Assembly: GCF_000512205.2 (NCBI RefSeq) | Contig: NZ_CP006644.1 | Location: forward strand, 930,001-994,000 | Length of the DNA stretch: 64,000 nucleotides | Direction: 5' to 3' | Source: Sphingomonas sanxanigenens DSM 19645 = NX02 | GTDB taxonomy: Bacteria > Pseudomonadota > Alphaproteobacteria > Sphingomonadales > Sphingomonadaceae | In this document: one piece after another, positions 19,992 to 27,767 of the stretch | Numbering within the stretch: the first letter of the stretch is position 1 | Layout: each line of letters begins with the position of its first letter | Notes under the pieces: generated by a model | The model's input: the letters and a program-made list of their open reading frames with translations, nothing else | Databases searched by the model: none | Told to the model about the DNA's origin: nothing | Position numbers and translations under genes: made by a program

Positions 19992-20897
19992 TCAGCGGGC
20001 CAATATTTGCTCCAGCCATTCCGATATTTTCGCCAGAACATCGCTCATATGTGCGTTTCCCTGGCGATCGACCATGGTGTGATCATAGTCGGGAAACTCC
20101 CAATATGTAACGTTGCGAAACCCCGCCTTTCGAAAATTGGCAACAAAGGCCCTTGCGGATATGACGGGGTTCGACTGGTCCCGGCGCCCCTGGACCACGA
20201 GAAACCGGGTCGATGTGGCGCGCATTGCGTCGTCCGAAAGCCGCCTGTCCATAATATCCGACCACCACCGATGGCTGTTCGCGAGCCAGGTTTTCGTGCT
20301 GGTGGGATCTTTTCTGATTGCAGCTATCTGCCTGGGCACCGTTATCGCCTCCGAAGGGGGCAGCACGCGAACGAACGCCTCACGGAATGGCATTCCGGTT
20401 GCCGATGAAAAGATCACGGCGGCGTTCGGGTGGACTTCAGCGGCAAGGATCTGCATCGCCGCTCCACCTTCCGATCCCCCGAATAAAATGAGTTTCCCGT
20501 TCCACCACCCCTCGTTCCGCAAGCGGGCGATGACCAATCGGTAATCGGCCACTCTTTGGCTAATGGTATGGTGCGTCATATAAGAAGGCCTGCAGTGCTC
20601 CGGGAAAGCCTTTGGCGCATCGCCTTTCAGAACGCCGTATTTTTCGACAGTAACGATGGCGGCGGTCGGCAACAGCTTCTTGGCGGCCTCGATGTTCGCA
20701 TTGGATATCACCGACGTACATCCAGATCCCTGAGCGAGGACGAGGATAGGCTGCCGGGCCTCCCCTGCCTGCCGATCCAGATACCATATGATCGTGCTGC
20801 CGTCGGGACGAAGGCTGGAACGGGTGAACGGCTTTCCTGCGGCCGCAGACGCGACGGTCAAAAATGACAGTGCGATAATCCAGCGCCACGGCAGCAT
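19992..20897 (-). CDS. Exported alpha/beta hydrolase
   Basis: 301 residues with an N-terminal signal peptide (about 1-21) and a strong GAGGAGG ribosome site before the ATG. The nucleophile elbow is GGSEGG, with a likely Asp in VVQGRRDQSNP and His in PDYDHTMVD. It resembles dienelactone-hydrolase/BAAT-like enzymes, but the substrate is unknown. The gene is divergent from a MarR regulator across a perfect 8-bp-arm palindrome, so the regulator likely controls it. GC content is lower than in surrounding genes, which suggests acquisition. Confidence 0.8.
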   Translation of the reverse strand: MLPWRWIIALSFLTVASAAAGKPFTRSSLRPDGSTIIWYLDRQAGEARQPILVLAQGSGCTSVISNANIEAAKKLLPTAAIVTVEKYGVLKGDAPKAFPEHCRPSYMTHHTISQRVADYRLVIARLRNEGWWNGKLILFGGSEGGAAMQILAAEVHPNAAVIFSSATGMPFREAFVRVLPPSEAITVPRQIAAIRKDPTSTKTWLANSHRWWSDIMDRRLSDDAMRATSTRFLVVQGRRDQSNPVISARAFVANFRKAGFRNVTYWEFPDYDHTMVDRQGNAHMSDVLAKISEWLEQILAR

Positions 20898-20937
20898 ATG
20901 GCACCTCCTCGATATGGACAGATATGCCCGTCAATAA

Positions 20938-20955
20938 TATGTATGACCATACATA
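20938..20955. promoter_or_regulatory. Palindromic operator between hydrolase and MarR genes
   Basis: TATGTATG (20938-20945) and CATACATA (20948-20955) form a perfect inverted repeat with a 2-bp spacer in the AT-rich divergent promoter region. This is the size and symmetry expected of a MarR-dimer site. It also overlaps an upstream in-frame ATG of the MarR gene, arguing for a later start. Confidence 0.6.
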
Positions 20956-20969
20956 ATTGTAAAGGATGG

Positions 20970-21491
20970 ATGCTGGACGTGGCTGAAGGTGATGAACGGG
21001 CCGGGGATTTCATCACGGCCGGGGGGCTGTTTTTCCTCGCGCATCGGCTGCGCCGGCTATCTGATGCGCTGGTGATCGAATGCGAGCGGTGGTTCGTCGA
21101 AGCAGGAATCATTGCGCCGCCGCGAACGACGTCCATGCTCTATCTGATTGAAAATGAAGGGCCTCAGCGTATCACCGCGATCGCATCCGCCCTCAAGCAG
21201 TTCCACCCGGTCGTCATAGATTGGGTGAGCAAGCTGAAGAAGCTAGGTCTCGTGACGACAGCCGTCGATGCCGATGATCGCAGACGTACGATCGTTTCCC
21301 TCACGCAGTCAGGTCGACGCGAAGTCGCCAAAATACGCAGGGCCGAAGATGCAATCACAGCAGCCTACGTGACGCTGCAAAACGAAACCGGGGCGAGCCT
21401 GATCGACGGGATCGCACTTTGGGAGTCGGCTCTATCTCGAAGATCCTTGTTTGTCAGGATCGGCGAGCACGAGGCTCCGCCGCCCGCCTGA
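20970..21491 (+). CDS. MarR-family transcriptional regulator
   Basis: About 173 residues from the ATG at 20970, chosen because the earlier ATG at 20943 lies inside the operator palindrome; a GTG at 20979 with AAGGA upstream is also possible. It has a winged-helix core: ITAIASALKQFHPVVIDWVSKLKKLGLV then DADDRRRTIVSLTQSG, the wing with the usual D-x-R-R motif. It probably represses itself and the divergent hydrolase in response to a small ligand. Confidence 0.75.
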   Translation: MLDVAEGDERAGDFITAGGLFFLAHRLRRLSDALVIECERWFVEAGIIAPPRTTSMLYLIENEGPQRITAIASALKQFHPVVIDWVSKLKKLGLVTTAVDADDRRRTIVSLTQSGRREVAKIRRAEDAITAAYVTLQNETGASLIDGIALWESALSRRSLFVRIGEHEAPPPA

Positions 21492-21629
21492 CCCGCTCCC
21501 GGGATCGTGCGGTCTGAACCGGGCGACCGGGGGGGCGTCCATTCTCCGCGGTCGTGTCCGGCACCGCCATGATGATCCCGCAGCCGTCGTCCCAATTGCT
21601 GCCATGATCTCCGGGCAGGTAAGCATGCC

Positions 21630-22094
21630 ATGACGATCATCAGGCATGCCATCTTTCCCGATGATACGGCTTCGGTGCTGGGTATCTGGCGGGAGTTTAT
21701 CGCCCATTCTCCGGTCAATCTCGATTATCAGCGAAATGACGCCGAATTTGCGGATCTGCCCGGGAAATATGCGCCTCCCAGAGGATGCGTTTTGCTCGCG
21801 GATCGGGACGGTGAAATCGAAGGCTGCGTCGCACTTCGCGACGTTCGCGGCGACATATGCGAGATGAAGCGGCTGTACGTTCGTCCTCATGCACGCGGCA
21901 ATCGGGTGGGCCACAACCTCGTCGCGCGATTGATCGCGGAGGCGCGTGCCATCGGTTATCGCGAAATGAGGCTCGACGTGCAGGAGAAGTCCGTTTCCGC
22001 CCGGAAGCTCTATACCGCCTTCGATTTCGCCCCGGCCGCGCCGATCTCCTTCAATCCCGTTCCCGGCGCGTCCTTTCTCGGCATTTTCCTGTAG
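21630..22094 (+). CDS. GNAT-family N-acetyltransferase
   Basis: 154 residues. The acetyl-CoA binding segment MKRLYVRPHARGNRVGHNLVARL (split here by its Q/R-x-x-G-x-G/A-like motif RGNRVG) and the following helix LIAEARAIGY are typical. It transfers an acetyl group to an amine; the acceptor is unknown. It begins 138 bp after the MarR gene in a lower-GC stretch and may belong to the same acquired block. Confidence 0.8.
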   Translation: MTIIRHAIFPDDTASVLGIWREFIAHSPVNLDYQRNDAEFADLPGKYAPPRGCVLLADRDGEIEGCVALRDVRGDICEMKRLYVRPHARGNRVGHNLVARLIAEARAIGYREMRLDVQEKSVSARKLYTAFDFAPAAPISFNPVPGASFLGIFL

Positions 22095-22251
22095 CTGGCA
22101 CGGATCGCACACGCTCCATTCGATCGCGCTTCGGCGACGGCTGGGCTGGTGTCATGAGCCCTCGCGATGCGATCGCATCCTTTGCTTTCGATCGTCCGGA
22201 CGACGCCGCGATGGCAAGCGCCTGCAGCGATCCGGGAATGCGCCGGTTCGG

Positions 22252-23127
22252 TTACGCGCCGTGCGTCTGCCACGTCACCGGGATGCGGAGATAGGTGACG
22301 CCGTTCGCCGCCGCTGCGTGGAAATGGCCCGCACGGATGTTGACCTGGATCGAGGGCAGCAGCAGCTTCGGTACGGACAGGCCCGCATCACGCTGCCGGC
22401 GCATGGCGACGAACGCATCTTCGCCGACGCCGTCATGGACATGCACGCTCGACCGGCGCTGCTCGTCCACGGTCGTCTCCCAGCGATAATCGTCGCGCCC
22501 CGGCGCCTTATAGTCGTGGCACATGAAAAGCCGGGTCTCGCCGGGCAGCGCCAGCAGCCGGCGGATCGAGCGATAGAGCGTGCGCGCATCGCCACCGGGG
22601 AAGTCGGCGCGCGCGGTGCCATAGTCGGGCATGAACAGCGTGTCGCCGACGAACGCCGCATCGCCGATCCGATAGGCGACGTCGGCAGGGGTGTGGCCGG
22701 GCACATGCAGCACCTCCACCTCGAGCGCGCCGATCGCGAACCGGTCGCCGTCCTCGAACAGCCGGTCGAAGTCCGAGCCGTCTGTCTTCAGATCCTCCAT
22801 CGCGAAGACCGGGCGGAAGATTGTCTGCACGTCGCGAATATGTGCGCCGATCCCGATCCATGCGCCGGTCTGCGCCTTGATGAACGGGGCTGCCGACAGA
22901 TGGTCGGCGTGGGCATGCGTTTCCAGCACCATCGCGATCCGCCAGTCCCCCGCGCGCGCAAAGGCGAGGATCCGCTCCGCGGAACGGGTGTCGGCGGATC
23001 CGCTGGCAAGGTCGAAGTCGAGCACCGGGTCGATCACCGCCGCGGTCCGCGTCGCGGGGTCGCCCACCAGATAGCTGATCGTGTTCGTCGTCGCGTCGAA
23101 AAAGGCCTCGATGAGGGGCTGGGTCAT
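22252..23127 (-). CDS. MBL-fold metallo-hydrolase, Blh/ETHE1-like persulfide dioxygenase
   Basis: 291 residues from the ATG at 23127 with GGAGA upstream (the frame opens at 23163). The metal motif ETHAHADHL, then HVPGHTPADV and GDTLFMPDYGTARADFPGG, match the persulfide dioxygenase-like group found with BigR regulators. These iron enzymes oxidise glutathione persulfide to sulfite. It is divergent from an ArsR-type gene with a palindrome in between, fitting a sulfide-responsive operator. It is slightly longer than ETHE1 proper, and activity is inferred. Confidence 0.85.
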   Translation of the reverse strand: MTQPLIEAFFDATTNTISYLVGDPATRTAAVIDPVLDFDLASGSADTRSAERILAFARAGDWRIAMVLETHAHADHLSAAPFIKAQTGAWIGIGAHIRDVQTIFRPVFAMEDLKTDGSDFDRLFEDGDRFAIGALEVEVLHVPGHTPADVAYRIGDAAFVGDTLFMPDYGTARADFPGGDARTLYRSIRRLLALPGETRLFMCHDYKAPGRDDYRWETTVDEQRRSSVHVHDGVGEDAFVAMRRQRDAGLSVPKLLLPSIQVNIRAGHFHAAAANGVTYLRIPVTWQTHGA

Positions 23128-23157
23128 GATCGTCTCCGTTGTGCCTTGCATATATAT

Positions 23158-23169
23158 TAGCATATGCTA
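23158..23169. promoter_or_regulatory. Perfect palindrome, candidate BigR/SqrR-type operator
   Basis: TAGCATATGCTA is a 12-bp perfect palindrome in an AT-rich tract between the divergent MBL-hydrolase and ArsR-family genes, 30 bp before the regulator start. Its position and form suit an ArsR-family dimer controlling both directions. Confidence 0.6.
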
Positions 23170-23198
23170 CATAAGCAATCACTAATGGAGAAGCGACG

Positions 23199-23513
23199 AT
23201 GCTGAAGCCGCCGATGGACCTGGCGACGTTCGAAACGAAGGCAGAGCATGTGGCCGCTACCCTGAAGGCGATCGGCAATGCCCGGCGGCTCATGCTGCTG
23301 TGCAAGCTCGTCGAGCATGGCGAAATGACGGTCGGTGACCTCGCGCGCGACGTCGGCCTGTCGCAATCGGCCTGCTCGCAGCATCTGGCGAAGATGCGCG
23401 ACGAAGGCCTCGTCACCTACCGGCGCGAGAGCCAGACGCTCTGGTACGCGATCGCGGACCCCCGCGTCGAAACGCTGCTTGCCACCCTCTATCAACTCTA
23501 CTGCAAGGAGTGA
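23199..23513 (+). CDS. ArsR-family regulator, BigR/SqrR-like persulfide sensor
   Basis: 104 residues. The winged helix has the recognition segment LSQSACSQHLAKMRDEGLV. Cysteines are C35, C59 and C102; C35 and C102 are 67 apart, matching the 66-residue spacing of the two reactive cysteines that form a tetrasulfide bridge in SqrR and BigR. It lacks the CXC metal motif of ArsR/SmtB metal sensors. It is probably derepressed by sulfide and controls the divergent MBL hydrolase and the downstream rhodanese and TauE genes. Confidence 0.82.
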   Translation: MLKPPMDLATFETKAEHVAATLKAIGNARRLMLLCKLVEHGEMTVGDLARDVGLSQSACSQHLAKMRDEGLVTYRRESQTLWYAIADPRVETLLATLYQLYCKE

Positions 23514-23517
23514 TGCA

Positions 23518-24036
23518 ATGACGCCCGCTGCCCTTTCTCCCGCCGAAACCCGCACCGCGATCGGTGCCGGCGCGCGCCTGGTCGACATTCGCGGTGCCGA
23601 CGAGCATGCCCGCGAGCGCATCCCCGGCGCGGTGAACGTGCCGATCGACCGGATCGACGATCTGCCACGCGACGGACGCCCGGTGGTGTTCCACTGCAAG
23701 TCGGGGATGCGGACCGCTGCCAATGCAGCGCGCCTCGCGGCTGCCGCGGCCGGTGCTCCCGCCTATATCATGTCCGGCGGCATCGATGCGTGGCGCGACG
23801 CGGGGCAGGCGACGGTCGTCGATCGGTCGCAGCCGCTGGAAATCATGCGGCAGGTGCAGATCGCCGCCGGCGCCCTGGTGTTGGCCGGCGTACTGCTGGG
23901 GCTGCTGGTTGCCCCCGCCTTCTTCGGCCTGGCCGCGTTCGTCGGCGCCGGGCTGATGTTTGCGGGCCTGACGGGCTGGTGCGGGATGGCGAACCTGCTG
24001 CGCGTCATGCCGTGGAACCGGCGCGCGGCCGCCTGA
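23518..24036 (+). CDS. Rhodanese domain fused to a YgaP-like membrane domain
   Basis: 172 residues with AAGGAG before the ATG, 4 bp after the regulator stop. The rhodanese domain (about 8-105) has the active-site loop HCKSGMRT with C60. The C-terminus (about 119-168) is a two-helix membrane hairpin ending GWCGMANLLRVMPWN, the DUF2892/YgaP arrangement. It should transfer sulfane sulfur near the inner membrane. Its place between a sulfide-sensing regulator and a sulfite exporter supports a sulfur detoxification role. Confidence 0.88.
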   Translation: MTPAALSPAETRTAIGAGARLVDIRGADEHARERIPGAVNVPIDRIDDLPRDGRPVVFHCKSGMRTAANAARLAAAAAGAPAYIMSGGIDAWRDAGQATVVDRSQPLEIMRQVQIAAGALVLAGVLLGLLVAPAFFGLAAFVGAGLMFAGLTGWCGMANLLRVMPWNRRAAA

Positions 24037-24043
24037 GGCCGTG

Positions 24044-24823
24044 ATGGGCATGACCGCCATCCTCGCCGCCCTCGTCTCGGGCGGGGTGATCGGCCTGATC
24101 CTCGGCCTCGTCGGCGGCGGCGGGTCGATCCTGGCGGTGCCGCTGCTGATCTATGTCGTCGGCGTCGGGTCGCCTCACGCCGCGATCGGCACCGCCGCGG
24201 TCGCGGTGACGGTCAACGCGCTTGCCGGCTTGGTCGGCCATGCCCGCGCGGGGCGGATCAAGTGGCGCTGCGCGGCGGTGTTCGCCATCGCCGGCATGGT
24301 CGGCGCGGCGCTGGGGGCGGAACTCGGCAAGGCGTTCGACGGCAAGCGGCTGCTCATCCTGTTCGGTATGCTGATGATCGGCGTCGGCCTGTCGATGCTG
24401 CGCGCGCGGCGCACGGCCGACGCCCCCGACGTTCGCCTTACCCGCAACAGCGCTGCGGTCCTGCTGCCCCGGCTGATCCCCATCGGGCTGGGCGTCGGGC
24501 TGGCGGCCGGCTTCTTCGGGATCGGAGGCGGTTTTCTGATCGTGCCGGGACTGGTTCTCGCAACGGCGATGCCGCTTCGCTCCGCGATCGGCACCTCGCT
24601 GGTCGTCGTCAGCGCGCTCGGGCTGACGACCGCCACCTCCTATGCGGCGTCCGGGCTGGTCGATTGGGGCGTGACGGCGCTGCTGGTGGCGGGGGGCGTG
24701 GCCGGCACGATTGCCGGTAACGCGCTCGGGCGGAAGCTCGGTAACCACAAGGGACTTTTGGAGTGGGGCTTCGCCGGCGTGGTCATCGCGGTGGGCGGCT
24801 ATGTCGTTGCCTCTTCGATATGA
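24044..24823 (+). CDS. TauE/SafE-family sulfite exporter
   Basis: About 259 residues. A GTG three bases upstream and an ATG at 24050 are alternative starts. It has about eight membrane segments and the repeated family motif: GLVGGGGSILAVPLLIY near the N-terminus and GFFGIGGGFLIVPGLV in the second half. Proteins of this family move sulfite, sulfoacetate or other sulfur anions out. It closes the sulfide detoxification operon and would remove sulfite made by the persulfide dioxygenase. Confidence 0.88.
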   Translation: MGMTAILAALVSGGVIGLILGLVGGGGSILAVPLLIYVVGVGSPHAAIGTAAVAVTVNALAGLVGHARAGRIKWRCAAVFAIAGMVGAALGAELGKAFDGKRLLILFGMLMIGVGLSMLRARRTADAPDVRLTRNSAAVLLPRLIPIGLGVGLAAGFFGIGGGFLIVPGLVLATAMPLRSAIGTSLVVVSALGLTTATSYAASGLVDWGVTALLVAGGVAGTIAGNALGRKLGNHKGLLEWGFAGVVIAVGGYVVASSI

Positions 24824-24927
24824 TGCCGGATGCGTGGCGACGAGCCGAAACCCGCCAGCATTGTCACTCCCTTGCGTCGGTCGCGCAGCGTAGAACGGCG
24901 CCAGCGATCACCGGGCGGAGGGCAAGC

Positions 24928-25146
24928 ATGGCAATGGCGTCTACGGCAGCGCGCTGGCTGGGGCTGGCGGCATCACCCGCCTTCGCACTGATGGCGCTGG
25001 CCACCGCGGCGGACCCGTCGCGCCCGGCGTTGTGCGGCGGCGCCGGGATCGTCCCGATCGACGCGATGACGGCGATGTATGCACTGATGAGCCTGTTCCA
25101 TTTGCCGCCTTGGCTCGGGCTGCGCCGGGCGGCGAACGGCGGCTGA
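24928..25146 (+). CDS. Small membrane protein
   Basis: 72 residues starting at 24928 after GGCGGAGGG. Two hydrophobic stretches are visible (about 8-27 and 43-60), ending in a WLGLRRAANGG tail. I do not recognise it. It lies between the TauE gene and an exported hydrolase, about 105 bp after the TauE stop. The reading frame has codon use like the neighbours. Confidence 0.5.
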   Translation: MAMASTAARWLGLAASPAFALMALATAADPSRPALCGGAGIVPIDAMTAMYALMSLFHLPPWLGLRRAANGG

Positions 25147-25213
25147 CCGGTGGCTTTTCGAAGCGGTGCAGTATATTGCACAGGCTCACGCTACCCAGGA
25201 AAGCGAGGACAGG

Positions 25214-26326
25214 ATGACCAAAGCCCCTGCACTGCTCGCGCTGCTGTCGCTGGCCGCGGCGCCCGCCGCCGCACAGCCGCCGGTGGGTCCGCACGATCGG
25301 CAGGAGGCGGTAAAGATCATCGCCGACCTGCGCAGGATCGTCAGCCCGGACGGGCTGCAGGCGATGGAGACGATCCGCGTCGGCGGGATCGACCAGCTCG
25401 TCTCGATCCGCAGCCAGGATCTGCGCAACCCGGTGCTGATCTATTTCCACGGCGGCCCCGGCTTCGTCGAAATGCCGCTCGACTGGTGGTGGGGTCGCGG
25501 GTGGGACGAATATTTCACCGTCATCCACTGGGACCAGCGCAACGCCGGCAAGACCTTCACCGCCAGCGGCGCGAGCGACCCCGCGAGCCTGACCCCCGAG
25601 CGCTTCCAGGCGGACGCCGAGGAGGTGGTGCAATGGGCGCTCAAGCGCTTCGGCAAGCGCAAGTTGTTCGTGCTCGGGCATAGCTGGGGCAGCGTGCTGG
25701 GGCTGAAGCTGGCGGCGGCGCACCCCGACTGGCTGCACGCCTATATCGGCATGGGGCAGGCGGTCGACGGCCCCGAGAGCGAGCGGCGCGGCTGGGCGTG
25801 GACGATGGCGCAGGCGCGCGCCGACGGCAACCGGGCGGCGATCCGCGACCTCGAATCGATTGCCCCTTATGCCGAGGGCCGGGCACCGATCCCGGTGCCG
25901 GCGATCATGCTCCAGCGCAAATGGCTCGGCCATTATGGCGGTGCCGCGTGGCGGCGGACGGGCGGCGATTTCGAGGCGGCCGCGTTCAGGCTGTCACCCG
26001 AATACAGCGACGAGGATGTGCGCAACGCCTTCAAGGGCCAGCCGGCGGTGACCCAGGCGCTGCTTCCCGCCATCCTCGCCACCGACCTGTCGACCGTCCG
26101 CAGCCTCGAGACGCCGCTGATCCTGCTGCTTGGCCGGCACGACATCAACGTGTCGAGCACGGTGGCGGCCGAATGGTTCGCCACGGTGAAGGCGCCGGCT
26201 AAGCGGCTCGTGTGGTTCGAACGCTCGGGGCATCACATCACCAGCGAGGAACCGGGCAAGCTGCTGACGACGCTGGTGACCTATGCGCGGCCGATCGCCG
26301 CGAAGGCGGGGGATGTGGCGCCGTAG
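25214..26326 (+). CDS. Exported alpha/beta hydrolase, proline iminopeptidase-like
   Basis: 370 residues from the ATG at 25214, which has GAGGACAGG upstream; a signal peptide ends at about AAAQP. The core carries HGGPG (oxyanion, typical of proline iminopeptidase S33), HWDQRNAGKT and the nucleophile GHSWGS, with a C-terminal His in RSGHHITSEEP. It probably removes N-terminal residues from peptides in the periplasm. It stands at the edge of a peptide-use region. Confidence 0.88.
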   Translation: MTKAPALLALLSLAAAPAAAQPPVGPHDRQEAVKIIADLRRIVSPDGLQAMETIRVGGIDQLVSIRSQDLRNPVLIYFHGGPGFVEMPLDWWWGRGWDEYFTVIHWDQRNAGKTFTASGASDPASLTPERFQADAEEVVQWALKRFGKRKLFVLGHSWGSVLGLKLAAAHPDWLHAYIGMGQAVDGPESERRGWAWTMAQARADGNRAAIRDLESIAPYAEGRAPIPVPAIMLQRKWLGHYGGAAWRRTGGDFEAAAFRLSPEYSDEDVRNAFKGQPAVTQALLPAILATDLSTVRSLETPLILLLGRHDINVSSTVAAEWFATVKAPAKRLVWFERSGHHITSEEPGKLLTTLVTYARPIAAKAGDVAP

Positions 26327-26397
26327 GCCCTCTCCCGCGAAGGGCGCTATCGGGCACACAGATCATGTACGGATGAGGAAGGAGCTGCCGCCGCGCT

Positions 26398-26557
26398 CCC
26401 TCTCCCCTCCGGGGAGAGGGGAGTCGCGCGTTGCGTCGTGGTTTGGGGGCTTGGCACCTTCGGTCGCGAACCCGTCAGACCTTTACGCGTGGCGCGACTG
26501 CCCCTCTCCCTGGTCCGCTGCGCGGACCTTTCCCTCTCCCCGTAGGGGCGAGGGGCA
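26398..26557. repeat. Pair of GC-rich palindromes between two genes
   Basis: Two hairpin units: CCCTCTCCCC (26398-26407) with GGGGAGAGGG (26411-26420), and an outer TGCCCCTC (26499-26506) with GAGGGGCA (26550-26557) enclosing GGTCCGC (26512-26518) with GCGGACC (26522-26528). It lies between a forward hydrolase and a reverse aminotransferase, so it may also terminate both. Confidence 0.65.
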
Positions 26558-26578
26558 AGAAGCGGCCGCGCGGGCTTT

Positions 26579-27739
26579 CTATCCCAGCAACGCCCGGTGC
26601 TTGACCAGCGCGCGCACCAGCCGCTCGACATCGTCCGCGTCGTTGTAGAAATGGAACCCCGCCCGGATCTTCCCGTCGCGGCTGGAGGTGATGACCTTGT
26701 CCGCCGCCAGCAGTTCCACCAGCCGCGTCTCGTCCGACGCGGGAATCGCGATGAGCGGGCCGCGGCGGGCGTCGTCGTCGGGGGTGGTCACGCCGATGTC
26801 CTCGGCGGCGAGGCGGTCGAGCGCGAGGCGGGTGATGGCTTGCACGTGCGCGCCGATCGCGTCGATGCCGAGGTCCAGGATGATGTCCAGTCCGGCGCCG
26901 GCGCCGTAGAGGCTGGGCACCGGCGGGGTGCCGCCCTCGAAACGCCGCGCGGTGGGGCTGGGGGTGTTGGCGAAGATGTCCATCGCGTCCGGTTTTGCCT
27001 GCGCGAACCAGCCGGTGGTGCGCGGCGTCAACGTCTCGATCAGGCCGCGGCGGACGTAGAGATAGCCGATGCCGCCGGTGCCGATCAGATATTTGAGCAT
27101 GCCGCCCACGCACGCGTCCACGCCCAGCGCGCGCGGATCGATGCGTTCGGAGCCGGCGGACTGGTAGCAATCCAGCACCACGATCGCGCCGCGCGCATGG
27201 GCGATGCGGACGATCTCGCGGATATCGGCGTCGGGGATCTTGCCGCCATGGCGGTAGCAGATGTGCGAGATGGCGACGACGGCGGTGCTCTCGTCGATCG
27301 CCTGCGCGAACGCATCGAGCGGAACGATGCCTTCGGGCGCCTCGGCGACATGGACGATGCGGGCGCCGGCACCTTCCTGCGCGTGCCAGATCTGCGCGCT
27401 GGTCGGAAATTCGAAGTTGGAGAGCACCACCGTGTTGCGCGGCCCCGAAAAGTCGATCGCGCTGGCGAGCGCGTTGATGCCGGCGGAGGCGGAAGCGGTG
27501 ATCGCGATCTCGTCCGCATCGACGCCGAACAGCGCCGCGACCTGGCCGCGGACCTTTTCCAGCCGGCCGACCCATTCGCCCCAGTCCGCGCCGCTCGCCA
27601 CGCGATCGTCGAGATAGCGCACCATCGCCGCGCGGACGCTGTCCGCCAGCAGGCCGTAGGAGCCGCTGCTGAAATAAGCGAGGTCGGGCAGCGACGCGAA
27701 GCGCGCGCGGATCGCGGCGAGATCGGCAATCAGGGGCAC
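26579..27739 (-). CDS. Aminotransferase class V-fold PLP enzyme
   Basis: 386 residues. The fold-type I core has the PLP-anchoring Lys216 in GGMLKYLIG, Asp190 in VVLDCYQSAG and the SNFEFPTSAQIW region typical of class V (kynureninase/cysteine desulfurase-like). It lacks a desulfurase active-site Cys loop, so a desulfurase role is unlikely. It is transcribed with the sodium symporter gene upstream, about 28 bp away, suggesting it acts on an imported amino acid or derivative. Confidence 0.85.
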   Translation of the reverse strand: MPLIADLAAIRARFASLPDLAYFSSGSYGLLADSVRAAMVRYLDDRVASGADWGEWVGRLEKVRGQVAALFGVDADEIAITASASAGINALASAIDFSGPRNTVVLSNFEFPTSAQIWHAQEGAGARIVHVAEAPEGIVPLDAFAQAIDESTAVVAISHICYRHGGKIPDADIREIVRIAHARGAIVVLDCYQSAGSERIDPRALGVDACVGGMLKYLIGTGGIGYLYVRRGLIETLTPRTTGWFAQAKPDAMDIFANTPSPTARRFEGGTPPVPSLYGAGAGLDIILDLGIDAIGAHVQAITRLALDRLAAEDIGVTTPDDDARRGPLIAIPASDETRLVELLAADKVITSSRDGKIRAGFHFYNDADDVERLVRALVKHRALLG

Positions 27740-27767
27740 GGGACAGGCACTCCGGAGAAGGAAAGGG

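Noticed and set aside
20943-20969. Upstream ATG of the MarR gene
   Set aside because: It lies inside the operator palindrome and lacks a ribosome site.
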